This document shows positions 51,890-62,888 of a stretch of 64,000 nt of DNA, one piece after another. The DNA is from Sporosarcina luteola. Its GTDB lineage: Bacteria; Bacillota; Bacilli; Bacillales_A; Planococcaceae. Positions within the stretch are counted from its first letter, which is position 1; each line of letters opens with the position of its first letter. Where the stretch lies: the NCBI RefSeq assembly GCF_023715585.1, contig NZ_JAMBOK010000001.1:744001-808000 (forward strand). Reading direction: 5' to 3'. Under the pieces are notes generated by a model. It did no database searches. It saw only the letters and a list, made by a program, of their open reading frames with translations, and was not told the origin of the DNA. A program made the translations under genes and the position numbers.

Positions 51890-51962
51890 GGTTCACCTCC
51901 TCAGCTGAAAGATACTATTGGTATGTCCGTTCAGATGAATCTTATGAAAGGTTAAATCATGT

Positions 51963-51988
51963 AAAAAAACGCATACTAGTTGTATGCG
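51963..51988 (-). terminator. Terminator of recN
   Basis: On the minus strand CGCATAC/GTATGCG (51988-51982/51976-51970) followed by seven T residues, directly after the recN stop. Confidence 0.85.
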
Positions 51989-51989
51989 C

Positions 51990-53690
51990 TTAAATCCGGA
52001 AAGCCGTTTTCCTTTCGTCAGCCATGGAGAGTAGTTCATCTGCATGCTGCAATGTCAATTCAGTTATTTCTGCACCTGACAACATCCTTGATAATTCCTT
52101 CGTTCGTTCCAAGTCAGTGATTTCAGCAACCGCTGTCGTTGTGCGGTTCGACTTCACTTCTTTCCTAATGAGCAAGTGGTGATCAGCCATGGCGGCGACT
52201 TGTGGGAGATGGGAAATGCAAAGCACTTGTGAATGGGTGGCAACCATCGCAATTTTATCTGCAATGGCTTGGGCGACCCGTCCACTTACCCCCGTATCGA
52301 CCTCATCAAAAATAATGGAAGTTATCCCTTGATGCTTGGAAAAGATTGTTTTCAATGCCAACATAATCCTCGACAATTCGCCTCCAGAGGCAATTTTAAC
52401 TAAAGGCTTCAATGGTTCTCCAAGATTTGTGGAGATGAGGAAAATAACTTCATCGAAGCCATTGCTGTCAAAACTGCCGGATGCTTTTCGTGTGATCGAA
52501 ACATTGAAGGTGGATTTTTCCATATGCAGCTCTTTCAGCTGCTGCATAATCGCATCTTCCAGTCGGAGAGCTGACTCTTGTCTGATTATAGATAATTCAT
52601 TCGCTTCCACTTCCAGGTCTTTTTCAAGCTGGATGAGCTTTTCCTGTTCTTGGCCAAGCCTTTCATCCCGATTGAGCAGCTGGTCTAGATCTTCTGCAAT
52701 TTTTTCACGATAGATGAGAATATCCTCGATTGTCGCGCCATACTTGCGCTTTAGTGATACAAGCATTGCCAATCGATCTTCGACAATCGGCAATCGCGTT
52801 GGATCGTACTCCATACGATCAATGATGTTCTTCAATTCATGTGCAGTATCTTGCAATGAGTAGAAACTTGATGAAATGATCTCCGAATGGGGTTCCAGTT
52901 CTTTGTCGACAGAAGCGGCATCTTCTAGATCACTCATTGCAGATCCAACCCAATCCAGTGCATGATTGTCACCGCTGATCGATTCATAAGCGGTATTCAG
53001 TCGTTCATAGATTCTATTGAAATGTTGGAGTTTCAATTTTTCCTCTTCGAGCTCTTCCTCTTCTCCAATGATCAGCTCTGCATTGTCGATTTCATTCAAT
53101 TGAAATGAATAGAGATCGATCCGCTGTGCGACTTGCTGTTCATTTTCACTAGCCGTTTCAAGCCTGCGCTTTAATTTTGTATATTGACTGTAAATATCCG
53201 AATAATTGCGGTATGCTTCCTCCAGATCTGCTCCAGCGAATTGGTCGAGCAGATGGATATGCCGCTTTTCATGCATCAATTCTTGATTATCGTGCTGGCC
53301 GTGAATATCAATCAATTGCGAACCGATCTCTCTTAAGCTTGCAATCGTTACAAGCTTGCCATTGACCCGGCAAGTCGTTTTCCCACTTGCGTTCAAATCG
53401 CGCCGGAGAATGATTATGCCATCCTCGCAATCAATGCCGAATTCAGCTAGTTTTTCAAAGACAGGGTGATCCTCATCATCGATTGAGAACATCCCTTCAA
53501 GTTCGGCTTTTTTTGCTCCGTGGCGAATGAATTCCTGTGATCCCCTTGCACCTGCAAGGAGCTGAACGGCATCAATGATTATGGATTTACCGGCGCCTGT
53601 TTCTCCAGTCAGAACGGTCAAGCCTTCTTCAAAAGTCACTTCGAGATGCTCTATAATCGCGAAATTATGAATGGAAATCTCACCTAACAT
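51990..53690 (-). CDS. recN: DNA repair protein RecN
   Basis: 566 aa. SMC-like ATPase: Walker A TGETGAGKSIIID (about 30-42), long coiled coils (about 155-380), signature KIASGGELSRIMLAL (about 440) and Walker B SIIFDEVDTG. It acts early in double-strand break repair. It lies between argR and spoIVB, as in Bacillus. Confidence 0.96.
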   Translation of the reverse strand: MLGEISIHNFAIIEHLEVTFEEGLTVLTGETGAGKSIIIDAVQLLAGARGSQEFIRHGAKKAELEGMFSIDDEDHPVFEKLAEFGIDCEDGIIILRRDLNASGKTTCRVNGKLVTIASLREIGSQLIDIHGQHDNQELMHEKRHIHLLDQFAGADLEEAYRNYSDIYSQYTKLKRRLETASENEQQVAQRIDLYSFQLNEIDNAELIIGEEEELEEEKLKLQHFNRIYERLNTAYESISGDNHALDWVGSAMSDLEDAASVDKELEPHSEIISSSFYSLQDTAHELKNIIDRMEYDPTRLPIVEDRLAMLVSLKRKYGATIEDILIYREKIAEDLDQLLNRDERLGQEQEKLIQLEKDLEVEANELSIIRQESALRLEDAIMQQLKELHMEKSTFNVSITRKASGSFDSNGFDEVIFLISTNLGEPLKPLVKIASGGELSRIMLALKTIFSKHQGITSIIFDEVDTGVSGRVAQAIADKIAMVATHSQVLCISHLPQVAAMADHHLLIRKEVKSNRTTTAVAEITDLERTKELSRMLSGAEITELTLQHADELLSMADERKTAFRI

Positions 53691-53728
53691 TCAAACACGC
53701 ACCTCCTCCATCGAATCGAACATTCAGC

Positions 53729-54178
53729 TTAAATAAGTGCTAACAGCCTTTCTTTCACTTCAACTGTTAGTGACTCATCCCTGCAAATGATCATGCACGT
53801 ATCATCCCCGCAAATTGTTCCAAGCATTTCATCCCATCCTAAGTTATCAATTAAGGAACCGACTGCATGTGCATTACCAGGCAGCGTTTTCAGAATGATG
53901 AAGTGGCTTGCACTATCGATACTCATGAATGCATCTGTCAACATCCGACGCAGCTTTTCTTCGGTATTGAATCTATGGACAGGCGGCAGGCTATATTTAT
54001 AACGGCCATCTGGCAATGGGACTTTGATGAGATGCAATTCTTTTATGTCGCGGGAAACGGTCGCTTGTGTCACGTCCACTCCAGCGTTTTTCAATTTATC
54101 AACAAGTTGATCCTGCGTTTCAACTTCATCATTAGTAATAATATCCCGGATACGCAGATGGCGTTGTCCTTTATTCAA
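53729..54178 (-). CDS. argR: Arginine repressor/activator (AhrC)
   Basis: 149 aa, the same length as AhrC. N-terminal winged helix ([13 protein letters not shown] ... [13 protein letters not shown]) and C-terminal arginine-binding hexamer domain with [15 protein letters not shown]. It represses arginine synthesis and activates catabolism. TTG at 54178 was chosen: GGGAGG lies 7 nt upstream, and upstream codons in the longer frame include this site. Confidence 0.95.
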   Translation of the reverse strand: MNKGQRHLRIRDIITNDEVETQDQLVDKLKNAGVDVTQATVSRDIKELHLIKVPLPDGRYKYSLPPVHRFNTEEKLRRMLTDAFMSIDSASHFIILKTLPGNAHAVGSLIDNLGWDEMLGTICGDDTCMIICRDESLTVEVKERLLALI

Positions 54179-54221
54179 TACAATTCCTCCCATGCTCAAC
54201 TTCACACCTTTCTATTTGAAA

Positions 54222-55043
54222 TTAGGTCAATGCTTTATAAGCTTCAGTGATCAATGCTCTGAAAGCTGATTCATCATAAGGATTGACCGGATCTTCTTCC
54301 GATTGCAAATGGAATAGAAACTCGATATTTCCTTCCCCGCCGGTAACCGGGGAAAAGGAAATACCTCGTAAAGAAAATCCATTCAGAGTGGAGGAAGCCG
54401 CAATCTTTTGCAAGACTTCCAAATGGACAGCCTTCTCCTTTACAATCCCTTTTTTTCCCACTTTATCTTTTCCCGCCTCGAACTGAGGTTTTACAAGCGC
54501 CACAACGTCCCCACCATCGGCAATTATTTGCTTTAGTGGGGGCAATATCAATGAAAGTGATATGAAAGAGACATCAATTGTGGCGACTTGAGGCGTACCT
54601 TTCGTGAAGTGTTCAGGAGCCGCATGTCTGAAATTGGTTTTCTCCATGACGGTAACCCGCTCATCACTCCGTATTTTCCAAGCCAGCTGGTTTGTCCCGA
54701 CATCAAGTGCATAGCAATGTTTCGCGCCATTTTGCAAAGCGCAATCCGTGAACCCGCCTGTAGAGGAACCGATGTCTAAAACAATCTTTTCTTGTACGGT
54801 TATATCGAAAACTTCAAGAGCTTTTTCAAGCTTTAACCCGCCTCGGCTCACATATTTCAATGCGGATCCTTTTACCGACAACGGCGCGTCTATCTTGATT
54901 TTCTCACCGGGCTTTTCTAATCTTGTTTCTGCGGAAAACACAATTCCTGCCATTATGGAGCGTTTCGCCTGCTCCCTGGTTTCCACTAGCCCTCTTTGGA
55001 CTAGAAGCACATCGACGCGTTCTTTTGGTTGACCGTTCGTCAT
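54222..55043 (-). CDS. tlyA: TlyA-family rRNA 2'-O-methyltransferase (YqxC)
   Basis: 273 aa. N-terminal S4 RNA-binding domain (about 8-68: [21 protein letters not shown]) and an FtsJ-like methyltransferase domain with SAM motif [16 protein letters not shown] (about 90-105) and catalytic Lys/Asp residues. It methylates rRNA in the TlyA family; hemolysin naming is historical. Its start overlaps the dxs stop by 4 nt. Confidence 0.92.
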   Translation of the reverse strand: MTNGQPKERVDVLLVQRGLVETREQAKRSIMAGIVFSAETRLEKPGEKIKIDAPLSVKGSALKYVSRGGLKLEKALEVFDITVQEKIVLDIGSSTGGFTDCALQNGAKHCYALDVGTNQLAWKIRSDERVTVMEKTNFRHAAPEHFTKGTPQVATIDVSFISLSLILPPLKQIIADGGDVVALVKPQFEAGKDKVGKKGIVKEKAVHLEVLQKIAASSTLNGFSLRGISFSPVTGGEGNIEFLFHLQSEEDPVNPYDESAFRALITEAYKALT

Positions 55044-56941
55044 ACGATTTCCCTTTCCGCACGGGTCGGTCCTTTGACGGCCAATTCTGTCGTCCTTACG
55101 ATATTCTCCACAGTCAAATCGATTTCTTCAAACAACTTATCGACACTGCCGTGTTCAATAAATTCATCCGGAATGCCGATTCGGCTAATGGGGACATTTG
55201 CAGAAACATCATTAGCGTACTCAATGACAGCACTCCCGAACCCGCCTGCCAATGCCGCTTCTTCAACAGTGACAATCGGTTTACCTATCCTGAATAACTC
55301 ATCAAGCATACCCGTATCCATCGGTTTAATGAATCTTGCATTAACTACTTTCATATAGATGCCTTTTTCCGCAAGTGTCTCGGCTGCTTCCAATGCCATC
55401 GGAATAGTCGTTCCGAATGTCAAAATCGAACCATCCGTACCTTCGCGCAGCACTTCCCAAGTACCAATAGGAATCGTTTTAAGCTTCTCATCCATCACAA
55501 CGCCCAAACCATTTCCTCTTGGATATCTCATCGCAATAGGGCCATCATTATACTCGAAAGCTGTCTTTACCATATGCTGCCCTTCATTTTCATCTTTCGG
55601 CATCATAATGACGAGATTCGGCATATGCCGTAAAAATGAAATATCATACACTCCGTGGTGAGTTTCTCCATCCGCACCTACAAGCCCTGCACGATCGATG
55701 CCGATGAAGACATTTAACTTCTGCCTTGTGATATCGTGAAGCATCTGATCGTATGCCCGTTGCAGGAACGTCGAGTAGATAGCCAAAAACGGTTTCATCC
55801 CTTGTGTTGCCAATCCTGCCGCCATTGTCGCAGCATGCTGTTCAGCAATTCCTACATCAAAAAATCGGTCCGGAAATTCAGCCGCGAAGGACTCCAGTTT
55901 GGAACCTACGGGCATAGCCGGTGTAATGGCTGCTATCCGTTTATCTTCCCTGGCGATCTTTCTGACGGTTTCAGCTACTAATCCGCTCCATGACGGTGCT
56001 GTCGTGTTGGATTTCACAAAATCTCCCGTTTCGATCTTATAAGGGCCGGTTCCGTGCCACGTTCCGATTTTATCATTTTCCGCCGGTGTGTACCCTTTTC
56101 CTTTTTTCGTAAGAACATGAAGGAGGACAGGACCTTCAACCTTCTTGGCATACTGAAGATTCCGTTCCAAATCATTGAAATCATGTCCATCAATAGGTCC
56201 AAGATACGTAAACCCAAGCTCCTCGAAAAACACACCCGAAACAAGCAGGTACTTCAAACTATCCTTCACTCGTTCAGCTGCAGCAGCCACTTTTCCGCCG
56301 ACAGCAGGAATCTTTTTCAGAATGTATTCCAATTCATCTTTCACGCTATTGTATTTCCCGGCAGTCCTTAACTTGCCAAGGACGTCATGAAGCGCCCCAA
56401 CGTTCGGCGCAATAGACATTTCATTATCGTTTAAGATGACAATCATATTCGTTTTCAGGTGGCCAATATGGTTCAATGCCTCTAAAGCCATTCCGCCCGT
56501 CAATGCACCATCGCCGATGATCGGGATAACATAGTTCGAGCCACCTTGCATATCTCTAGCGGCAGCCATCCCCATTGCTGCGGAAAGGGATGTGGAACTA
56601 TGCCCTGTTTCCCATACATCGTGTTCGCTTTCTGACATTTTCGGGAAGCCGCTCAAACCTTTATATTGGCGGAGTGTGCCGAATTGATCGGCTCGTCCCG
56701 TTAAAATTTTATGAACATAAGCTTGATGCCCGACGTCCCAGATGAATTTATCCTCCGGACTGTCAAAAAGCTTATGCAACATAATTGTCAATTCGACAAC
56801 ACCTAAGTTCGGACCAATATGACCTCCTGTCACAGACAGGTTTTCAATTAAAAATTTCCGGATTTCTTTCGCCAATTCCGTCATTTTTTCTTTATCAAGT
56901 TGCTTCAGAAAAGACGGATTTGCAATTTTAGTGAGATCCAC
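55040..56941 (-). CDS. dxs: 1-deoxy-D-xylulose-5-phosphate synthase
   Basis: 633 aa, as in Bacillus subtilis. Thiamine-diphosphate enzyme with [22 protein letters not shown], the Tyr/Phe-rich [11 protein letters not shown] and [15 protein letters not shown]. First step of the MEP isoprenoid pathway. GTG 56941 gives the usual MDLTKI-like N-terminus and an AAGGTG site 10 nt upstream; GTG 56950 is too close. It feeds ispA, the gene before it on the same strand. Confidence 0.96.
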   Translation of the reverse strand: MDLTKIANPSFLKQLDKEKMTELAKEIRKFLIENLSVTGGHIGPNLGVVELTIMLHKLFDSPEDKFIWDVGHQAYVHKILTGRADQFGTLRQYKGLSGFPKMSESEHDVWETGHSSTSLSAAMGMAAARDMQGGSNYVIPIIGDGALTGGMALEALNHIGHLKTNMIVILNDNEMSIAPNVGALHDVLGKLRTAGKYNSVKDELEYILKKIPAVGGKVAAAAERVKDSLKYLLVSGVFFEELGFTYLGPIDGHDFNDLERNLQYAKKVEGPVLLHVLTKKGKGYTPAENDKIGTWHGTGPYKIETGDFVKSNTTAPSWSGLVAETVRKIAREDKRIAAITPAMPVGSKLESFAAEFPDRFFDVGIAEQHAATMAAGLATQGMKPFLAIYSTFLQRAYDQMLHDITRQKLNVFIGIDRAGLVGADGETHHGVYDISFLRHMPNLVIMMPKDENEGQHMVKTAFEYNDGPIAMRYPRGNGLGVVMDEKLKTIPIGTWEVLREGTDGSILTFGTTIPMALEAAETLAEKGIYMKVVNARFIKPMDTGMLDELFRIGKPIVTVEEAALAGGFGSAVIEYANDVSANVPISRIGIPDEFIEHGSVDKLFEEIDLTVENIVRTTELAVKGPTRAEREIV

Positions 56942-57069
56942 TACTATCACACACCTTCATAAATTATTGCCACGTAAGTCCAAGTAATGTTTTCATTATA
57001 ACAAGAAGGCTCATCAATAGGAACTATTGGACCATAATCCGGACAACGGGTTACCCTAACCAAAGGATA

Positions 57070-57954
57070 TCAGACATCTCTTTGGACGATATAATCAGCA
57101 AAAAGTTTTAACATCGAGTTTTCCTTCTTTAAAAAAGCCAAGCTTGCGGTTGCGTCCAGATGATACTTTTCCAACTGCTGCTGTGCCCCTTCTAGTCCTA
57201 ATAGCGAGGGGTACGTTGACTTATCACTTGCAGCATCACTATTCGCTGTCTTTCCAAGCTGTTCGGTCGTTGACGTAACGTCTAAAATGTCGTCCTTGAT
57301 CTGGAAAGCCAATCCGATGTTCTTCGCATATTTACGCAGCTGTTCCAACTCTGCATCTGATGCATCGGAAAGGATAGCACCTGCTTCTATACAGAATGTC
57401 AATAAAGCGCCCGTCTTATGCAGATGGACTTCTTCCAGCTCCTGCAGAGATAAAGAGACCGTCTCGCCTTCCATATCCAGCACTTGACCTCCGACCATTC
57501 CATTCGCCCCTGAAGCATCCGCCATCAGAGCGACCAATTTGATAACCTGCTCAGGCGTCGCATGTTCAAGAGAGGCTAATATACCGAATGCCCTCGTCTG
57601 CAATGCATCACCGGCAAGAACAGCTGTCGCCTCGCCGTATACTTTGTGGTTCGTAGGTTTGCCTCTTCTGAAGTCATCATCGTCCATGCATGGCAGATCG
57701 TCATGGATGAGAGAATATGTATGGATGAGTTCAGCTGCACTCGCAACTTTAAATGCATCTTCGGAATTCTTCCCGAAGTCTTCAAGGACTGCCAGGACGA
57801 GAAGGGGACGAATTCTTTTACCTCCTGCATTCACTGAGTAGAGCATTGATTCTTTTAAAGATGAAGGAGCCTTTTCCATATCGATCAAGCGGTTCAATTC
57901 TGCATCGATCAATGGTGCTTTTTCTGAAATGAACGTCTGCAGCCGCTTATCCAT
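57070..57954 (-). CDS. ispA: Farnesyl diphosphate synthase
   Basis: 294 aa. Prenyl synthase with first aspartate-rich motif HDDLPCMDDDDFRRG (about 80-94), GKRIRPLL and second motif FQIKDDILD. It joins IPP and allylic diphosphates to FPP for undecaprenyl and quinone synthesis. ATG 57954 follows AAAGGTAGGG; it overlaps the end of xseB by 8 nt. Confidence 0.95.
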   Translation of the reverse strand: MDKRLQTFISEKAPLIDAELNRLIDMEKAPSSLKESMLYSVNAGGKRIRPLLVLAVLEDFGKNSEDAFKVASAAELIHTYSLIHDDLPCMDDDDFRRGKPTNHKVYGEATAVLAGDALQTRAFGILASLEHATPEQVIKLVALMADASGANGMVGGQVLDMEGETVSLSLQELEEVHLHKTGALLTFCIEAGAILSDASDAELEQLRKYAKNIGLAFQIKDDILDVTSTTEQLGKTANSDAASDKSTYPSLLGLEGAQQQLEKYHLDATASLAFLKKENSMLKLFADYIVQRDV

Positions 57955-58189
57955 TCGAATCCCTACCTTTGGATGGATCGAACGGAGTCGACTGCCCATT
58001 CGTATCTATTATTGAGATTAACTGCTTTTCCGCATCCTGCAATTTCCCATGACAATAAGCGGATAGCTCCATACCTTGCTTATATAACGTTATGGCATCC
58101 TCTAAGGGAACGTCCCCCGCTTCCAATTTTTGAACAATGCCTTCCAACTTCGACATTGCTTCTTCAAATCGTAGTGTTTCCTCGCTCAT
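57947..58189 (-). CDS. xseB: Exodeoxyribonuclease VII small subunit
   Basis: 80 aa. RFEEAMSKLEGIVQKLEAGD followed by PLEDAITLYKQGMEL is the XseB signature. It forms the multi-XseB/XseA nuclease that trims single-stranded DNA ends. Its ATG directly follows the xseA stop (TAAATG), and it overlaps ispA at the other end. Confidence 0.95.
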   Translation of the reverse strand: MSEETLRFEEAMSKLEGIVQKLEAGDVPLEDAITLYKQGMELSAYCHGKLQDAEKQLISIIDTNGQSTPFDPSKGRDSNG

Positions 58190-59545
58190 TTAGTTTTCCT
58201 CCTCATCCTTCAGCGTAATCGATTTAATTTCGGTTTCCACAATCCCGTCTTGCATACGGACGTGCAAAGTTTCTCCGATTTCAAGCCCGATAACGGAATT
58301 TGCGACAGCACCTTCTTTATAAGTGATTGAAAATCCGCGTTCCATCACTTCCAATGGATTCAGCGCTTTCAGCATTCTGATCGCTGAACTGAATTGTTCG
58401 GACTTGTTCCGTAAATCACTTTGTACTGCCCTCTTCATCCTCTCGGTCAATAACGAAAGATTTCGATCTTCCTCTTTGATCCGTTGGAGCGGAGTATAAA
58501 ATGAGAGCATCCTATCCAAACGGTCATGGTCCGCTTTCCGATTTGCCGTCAGCTCGTTTCTGCTCCTGAGAAGCCGGTCATCCAGCCCGCTCAACTTTTC
58601 AGTAAATGGCCTGTAAAGCCTTTCAGGAAATTGCAATGGATATGACTGCTGATAGGTGGTCAAACGTTTGCGTTCATGTTTAATTTGATTCGAAAGTGAG
58701 ATGTAAAGGGATCGCTTCCGTTCCAATATCCTCTCAAACAACTCTTCCTTTGAGGGAACGGCCAATTCAGCGGCCGCAGTTGGAGTTGGAGCTCTCATAT
58801 CGGCGACAAAATCGGCAATTGTCGTATCCGTTTCATGGCCGACAGCGCTGATGATTGGAATCCTGCTAGAAAAGATCGCCCTCGCAACCGCCTCTTCATT
58901 AAAAGCCCAAAGGTCTTCTATGGAACCGCCGCCTCGTCCGAGGATCAGAACATCGATTGAACCGTGTGATTCTGCAAGTTCCAACGCTTGCACAATAGAA
59001 GGGACGGCTTGAGGTCCTTGGACAATTGCAGGAAACAGGCAAACCTCGGCTAGAGGATAACGCCGTTCCAAAGTGGAACAGATATCCCGGATGGCAGCAC
59101 CTGACTGGGCAGTTATGACCCCAACCCTATTCGGCAACAAAGGCAGCGGCTGCTTCCAACGCGCATCGAATAATCCTTCTTTCGCAAGCGCTTTTTTCAG
59201 TTGTTCATAAGCCAGATACAAGGCCCCGACGCCATCCGGCTGCATCGATTGGACATACAGTTGATATTGGCCGCTTGATTCGTAGACATTCACGTCTCCC
59301 GTGATCAGGACATTCATCCCTTCTTCAGGTTTGAACTTCAAGGCACCTGCAGCTGAACGGAACATAGCTGACTGAATTCTGCTTTTATCATCTTTCAACG
59401 TGAAGTAAATATGCCCGCTTGGATGGATTTTCACATTGGAAAGTTCGCCCTTCACAAATACATTTCTCATATAAGGATCGGCTTCGAATTTACGCTTTAT
59501 GTATTTTGTCAATGAATGTACGGAAAGATACACATTTTCACTCAA
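58190..59545 (-). CDS. xseA: Exodeoxyribonuclease VII large subunit
   Basis: 451 aa. N-terminal OB fold (VFVKGELSNVKIHPSGHIYF) and catalytic domain with GGGSIEDLWAFNEE and GHETDTTIADFVAD; a coiled-coil C-terminus (about 270-400). TTG 59545 is the start because GGAGG lies 8 nt upstream; codons before it read as non-family sequence that runs into folD. Confidence 0.95.
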   Translation of the reverse strand: MSENVYLSVHSLTKYIKRKFEADPYMRNVFVKGELSNVKIHPSGHIYFTLKDDKSRIQSAMFRSAAGALKFKPEEGMNVLITGDVNVYESSGQYQLYVQSMQPDGVGALYLAYEQLKKALAKEGLFDARWKQPLPLLPNRVGVITAQSGAAIRDICSTLERRYPLAEVCLFPAIVQGPQAVPSIVQALELAESHGSIDVLILGRGGGSIEDLWAFNEEAVARAIFSSRIPIISAVGHETDTTIADFVADMRAPTPTAAAELAVPSKEELFERILERKRSLYISLSNQIKHERKRLTTYQQSYPLQFPERLYRPFTEKLSGLDDRLLRSRNELTANRKADHDRLDRMLSFYTPLQRIKEEDRNLSLLTERMKRAVQSDLRNKSEQFSSAIRMLKALNPLEVMERGFSITYKEGAVANSVIGLEIGETLHVRMQDGIVETEIKSITLKDEEEN

Positions 59546-59660
59546 TAGCTTTACCTCCCGGAAATTCAGACGGATAGAAACGCTGTCTTTCAAATGAAAA
59601 ACAGCGCTGCTCTTCGCTTTATGATTGCTTAAGGGGTTCCCGGCATGCGTTAACCCTCCG

Positions 59661-60527
59661 TTATTGCGACTTTTCTTTTCGGCAAGCCGATTCTGCACTT
59701 TGCAATGTGTTCTTCAAAAGCATCGTAATCGTCATCGGACCGACACCGCCCGGCACGGGAGTGATGGCAGAAGCGACTGCCTTTGCTTTCTCAAAATCGA
59801 CATCCCCGCATAATTTTCCGTTTTCATCACGATTCATACCGACATCAATGACAACCGCACCCTCTTTAATATGTGCGTCCGTTACGAATTTCGCACGGCC
59901 GATCGCAACAATCAAGATATCAGCCTGTTTCGTAAAAGATTCTAGGTTCTTCGTTCTGGAGTGGCAGTATGTAACTGTAGCGTCTTTTTGAAGAAGCAGT
60001 TGTCCCATCGGTTTTCCGACAATATTGCTCCTTCCGATGATAACGGCATGCTTTCCTGCGATTTCAATGCCGGATCGTTCCAACATTTCCATTATTCCGT
60101 GTGGGGTGCATGGAAGGAATGTCTCTTGCCCGATCATCATCTTCCCTACATTTTGCGGATGGAATCCGTCTACATCTTTGCTAGGATCAATCGCTTTGAT
60201 TACAAGATCTTCATTAATATGGTCAGGCAAAGGCAATTGAACTAAAATGCCGTGAATTGAATCGTCGTTATTCAATTGATCGACATATGCCAGTAAGTCC
60301 TGTTCAGTGACCGTTTTTGGCAATCGGATCAACTCCGATTTCATGCCGGCTTCGATACTGGACTTCTCCTTATTCTTCACGTATGTCTGCGATGCGGGGT
60401 CTTCCCCTACGAGGATGACTGCGAGACCAGGTTTGCATCCGGATGCTACCAGCTTGCCGACCCCCTGCTTTATTTCTCCCCTGAGTTCTTTGCCGATCGC
60501 CACGCCATCTATCAATTTTGCGGTCAT
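59661..60527 (-). CDS. folD: Methylenetetrahydrofolate dehydrogenase/cyclohydrolase
   Basis: 288 aa. Bifunctional FolD with [13 protein letters not shown] (catalytic Lys), [12 protein letters not shown], the NADP-binding [15 protein letters not shown] and [14 protein letters not shown]. It interconverts methylene- and formyl-THF in one-carbon metabolism. ATG 60527 lies 7 nt after GGAGGG; a GTG at 60542 is inside that site. Confidence 0.95.
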   Translation of the reverse strand: MTAKLIDGVAIGKELRGEIKQGVGKLVASGCKPGLAVILVGEDPASQTYVKNKEKSSIEAGMKSELIRLPKTVTEQDLLAYVDQLNNDDSIHGILVQLPLPDHINEDLVIKAIDPSKDVDGFHPQNVGKMMIGQETFLPCTPHGIMEMLERSGIEIAGKHAVIIGRSNIVGKPMGQLLLQKDATVTYCHSRTKNLESFTKQADILIVAIGRAKFVTDAHIKEGAVVIDVGMNRDENGKLCGDVDFEKAKAVASAITPVPGGVGPMTITMLLKNTLQSAESACRKEKSQ

Positions 60528-60551
60528 TCGATTTCCCTCCACCTTACTGTA

Positions 60552-60932
60552 TTATTTCTCTTCGAACTTGGATAGGACGCCGTTGACAAAGCGACCTGAT
60601 TTCTCATCTCCGAACTGCTTACATAGCTCGACAGCTTCGTTCAAGATGACTTTATGGGGCACGTCTTCATGATGCAGCAGTTCAAAGACCGCCAATCTCA
60701 AAATTGTCCTTTCAATTTTCGGCAAACGGTCAAGCGACCAGTTTTCGAGCTTGCTTGACAATGCGTTGTCCACTTCGTCACGATATACAGTCGTCCCTTT
60801 CACGAGTGATTCATAGAATGGGTCAATTGGCCGTTCCATTATATAAGTAATCGCTTCCTCAATCGACATATCCGTATTATCCAATTGAAAGAGCGTTTGA
60901 ACCGCCTTTTCACGTGCTTCTCTTCGTTTCAT
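60552..60932 (-). CDS. nusB: Transcription antitermination factor NusB
   Basis: 126 aa. All-helical NusB: RREAREKAVQTLFQLD at the start and ILNEAVELCKQFGDEKSGRFVNGVL at the end. With NusE it promotes antitermination on rRNA operons. It precedes folD by 24 nt, as in Bacillus. Confidence 0.95.
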   Translation of the reverse strand: MKRREAREKAVQTLFQLDNTDMSIEEAITYIMERPIDPFYESLVKGTTVYRDEVDNALSSKLENWSLDRLPKIERTILRLAVFELLHHEDVPHKVILNEAVELCKQFGDEKSGRFVNGVLSKFEEK

Positions 60933-61010
60933 TGTCTGTCTCCTCCACTACTGTGTCTCTTGGGATTTATCATAGCATATTCACTTGGTGAAGATATAGC
61001 AGGACAAGTT

Positions 61011-61041
61011 GAAAAGCACCATCCAATGGACGATGCTTTTC
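61011..61041 (-). terminator. Hairpin after yqhY
   Basis: GAAAAGCACCATCC (61011-61024)/GGACGATGCTTTTC (61028-61041), 14-bp stem with two GU pairs and a 3-nt loop. The tail is only moderately T-rich. Confidence 0.65.
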
Positions 61042-61044
61042 AGA

Positions 61045-61446
61045 TCATTCTGATTCAGAAGTTGTATCGAAATCGATGCCGGTAATATGGACATTCACTT
61101 CTTCCGTCTCAAGCGAAGTCATATTGTAAACAGCATGCCGGATCTGCCTTTGAATTTCCGTCGCAACAGTGGGGATCGAGTGGCCATATTGGACGACGCA
61201 ATACACATCGATAACGAGTCTATCACCCGTCCAATCCGTCTTGACCCCTTTTCCATGGAACACCTTGCCGAACTTCTCCGCCACCCCTGTCGCGAAGTTG
61301 CCTTTCGTCGTTGCTACGCCGTCGACTTCGTTCGTTGCAATGCCGATGATAACTTCAAGCACCTCTGGAGCCAATTGAACACGGCCTAAAACCTCGTCTC
61401 CCTTTGAACTCTTTCCTGCGAATGAAGGATTTACCTTATCAGCCAT
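61045..61446 (-). CDS. yqhY: Asp23/Gls24 family envelope stress protein (YqhY)
   Basis: 133 aa. Asp23 domain: GRVQLAPEVLEVIIGIATNEVDGVA, LVIDVYCVVQYGHSIP and VNVHITGIDF. In Bacillus subtilis YqhY lies after accBC and affects acetyl-CoA carboxylase activity, and the same order (accB, accC, yqhY, nusB) is seen here. AGGAG lies 7 nt before ATG 61446. Confidence 0.93.
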   Translation of the reverse strand: MADKVNPSFAGKSSKGDEVLGRVQLAPEVLEVIIGIATNEVDGVATTKGNFATGVAEKFGKVFHGKGVKTDWTGDRLVIDVYCVVQYGHSIPTVATEIQRQIRHAVYNMTSLETEEVNVHITGIDFDTTSESE

Positions 61447-61527
61447 TCCACTTCTCCTCCCTCTCCTATGCATTTCATGCCCAGCCTATCGCCTAAACTT
61501 CCTATACGCTTCAGCCGGATTACCCAC

Positions 61528-62874
61528 TTATTTCATTACTGTATGTTTCTCAAGGAATTTCGTATCAAAGTCACCTGATTTGAACACTTCATGGTCCATT
61601 AAATTCAAATGGAATGGAATCGTCGTATCGACTCCCTCGATAATGAATTCGTCAAGTGCTCGTTTCATCCTTGCAACCGCTTCTTCACGCGTATCAGCAT
61701 GAACGATTAGCTTTGCCACCATGGAATCATAAAACGGTGGAATTGTGTAACCCGTATACATCGCTGAATCAACCCTGACTCCAAAACCGCCTGGCGGCAT
61801 GTACATTGTCACTTTTCCGGGTGAAGGCATGAAGTTTTTCGCAGGATTTTCCGCGTTGATCCTGCACTCAATCGACCACCCGTTGATTTTGATATCCTTT
61901 TGACGATAAGCAAGCTTTTCACCCGCTGCGATTTTCAATTGCTGTTGAATCAGATCGATTCCAGTAATCATTTCGGTTACTGGGTGCTCCACCTGGATAC
62001 GTGTATTCATTTCCATGAAATAAAATTCCTGGTTGATATGATCGAAGATAAATTCGACTGTCCCGGCGCCTCTGTAGTTTACAGCCTCAGCAGCTTTGAC
62101 AGCGGCTTCCCCCATCTTTTCGCGCAACTTCGGGGTAAGGGCAGGCGAAGGAGCTTCCTCTACAAGCTTTTGCATCCTACGTTGAATCGAGCAATCACGT
62201 TCTCCGAAATGGATCGTATTGCCGTGTTTATCTGCAAGGACCTGAACTTCAACGTGCCTGAACACCTCAATATACTTCTCAAGGTATACACCCGGGTTAC
62301 CGAATGCTGCTGCAGCTTCTTTTTGGGTAATCTTAATGCCTTTGGCCAATTCCTCTTCATCCCGAGCAACCCTGATCCCTTTTCCGCCACCACCGGCAGT
62401 CGCTTTGATGATGACCGGGAAGCCAATTTCCCGCGCCACTTTCAAGCCTTCGATTTCATCGGCTACAATCCCGTCGGATCCCGGAACAATCGGAACGCCT
62501 GCCTGTTTCATCGTTTCCCTAGCTACATCTTTTGTTCCCATCCGGGAAATTGCGTCAGCAGTAGGGCCGATGAATTCAATATTAACTTCCTCGCAAAGCT
62601 CCGCGAAGCTCGCATTTTCAGCGAGGAATCCATAGCCCGGATGAATACCATCGCAACCTGTCAATTTGGCGATGCTGATGATATTTGAAAAGTTCAAATA
62701 GCTGTCCTTCGAAAGTTTTGGTCCAATGCAATATGCTTCGTCGGCAAGCTCAACATGAAGTGCTTCCCGATCCGCTTCCGAATAGACCGCAACTGTTTGA
62801 ATATCCATTTCTTTGCATGCCCGGATGATCCTTACCGCTATTTCGCCCCGGTTTGCTATTAATACTTTTTTCAT
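61528..62874 (-). CDS. accC: Acetyl-CoA carboxylase biotin carboxylase subunit
   Basis: 448 aa. ATP-grasp enzyme: [47 protein letters not shown], the [15 protein letters not shown] metal/biotin region and a C-terminal biotin carboxylase domain. It carboxylates biotin on AccB with bicarbonate and ATP. AGGGGG lies 9 nt before ATG 62874. It may also supply carboxybiotin for the lone carboxyltransferase at 28.3 kb (inference). Confidence 0.96.
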   Translation of the reverse strand: MKKVLIANRGEIAVRIIRACKEMDIQTVAVYSEADREALHVELADEAYCIGPKLSKDSYLNFSNIISIAKLTGCDGIHPGYGFLAENASFAELCEEVNIEFIGPTADAISRMGTKDVARETMKQAGVPIVPGSDGIVADEIEGLKVAREIGFPVIIKATAGGGGKGIRVARDEEELAKGIKITQKEAAAAFGNPGVYLEKYIEVFRHVEVQVLADKHGNTIHFGERDCSIQRRMQKLVEEAPSPALTPKLREKMGEAAVKAAEAVNYRGAGTVEFIFDHINQEFYFMEMNTRIQVEHPVTEMITGIDLIQQQLKIAAGEKLAYRQKDIKINGWSIECRINAENPAKNFMPSPGKVTMYMPPGGFGVRVDSAMYTGYTIPPFYDSMVAKLIVHADTREEAVARMKRALDEFIIEGVDTTIPFHLNLMDHEVFKSGDFDTKFLEKHTVMK

Positions 62875-62888
62875 TTTTGTTTGCCCCC

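Noticed and set aside
54222-55043. Hemolysin function for TlyA
   Set aside because: S4 plus FtsJ-like methyltransferase domains and the isoprenoid/argR neighbourhood indicate rRNA methylation; the hemolysin label is historical.
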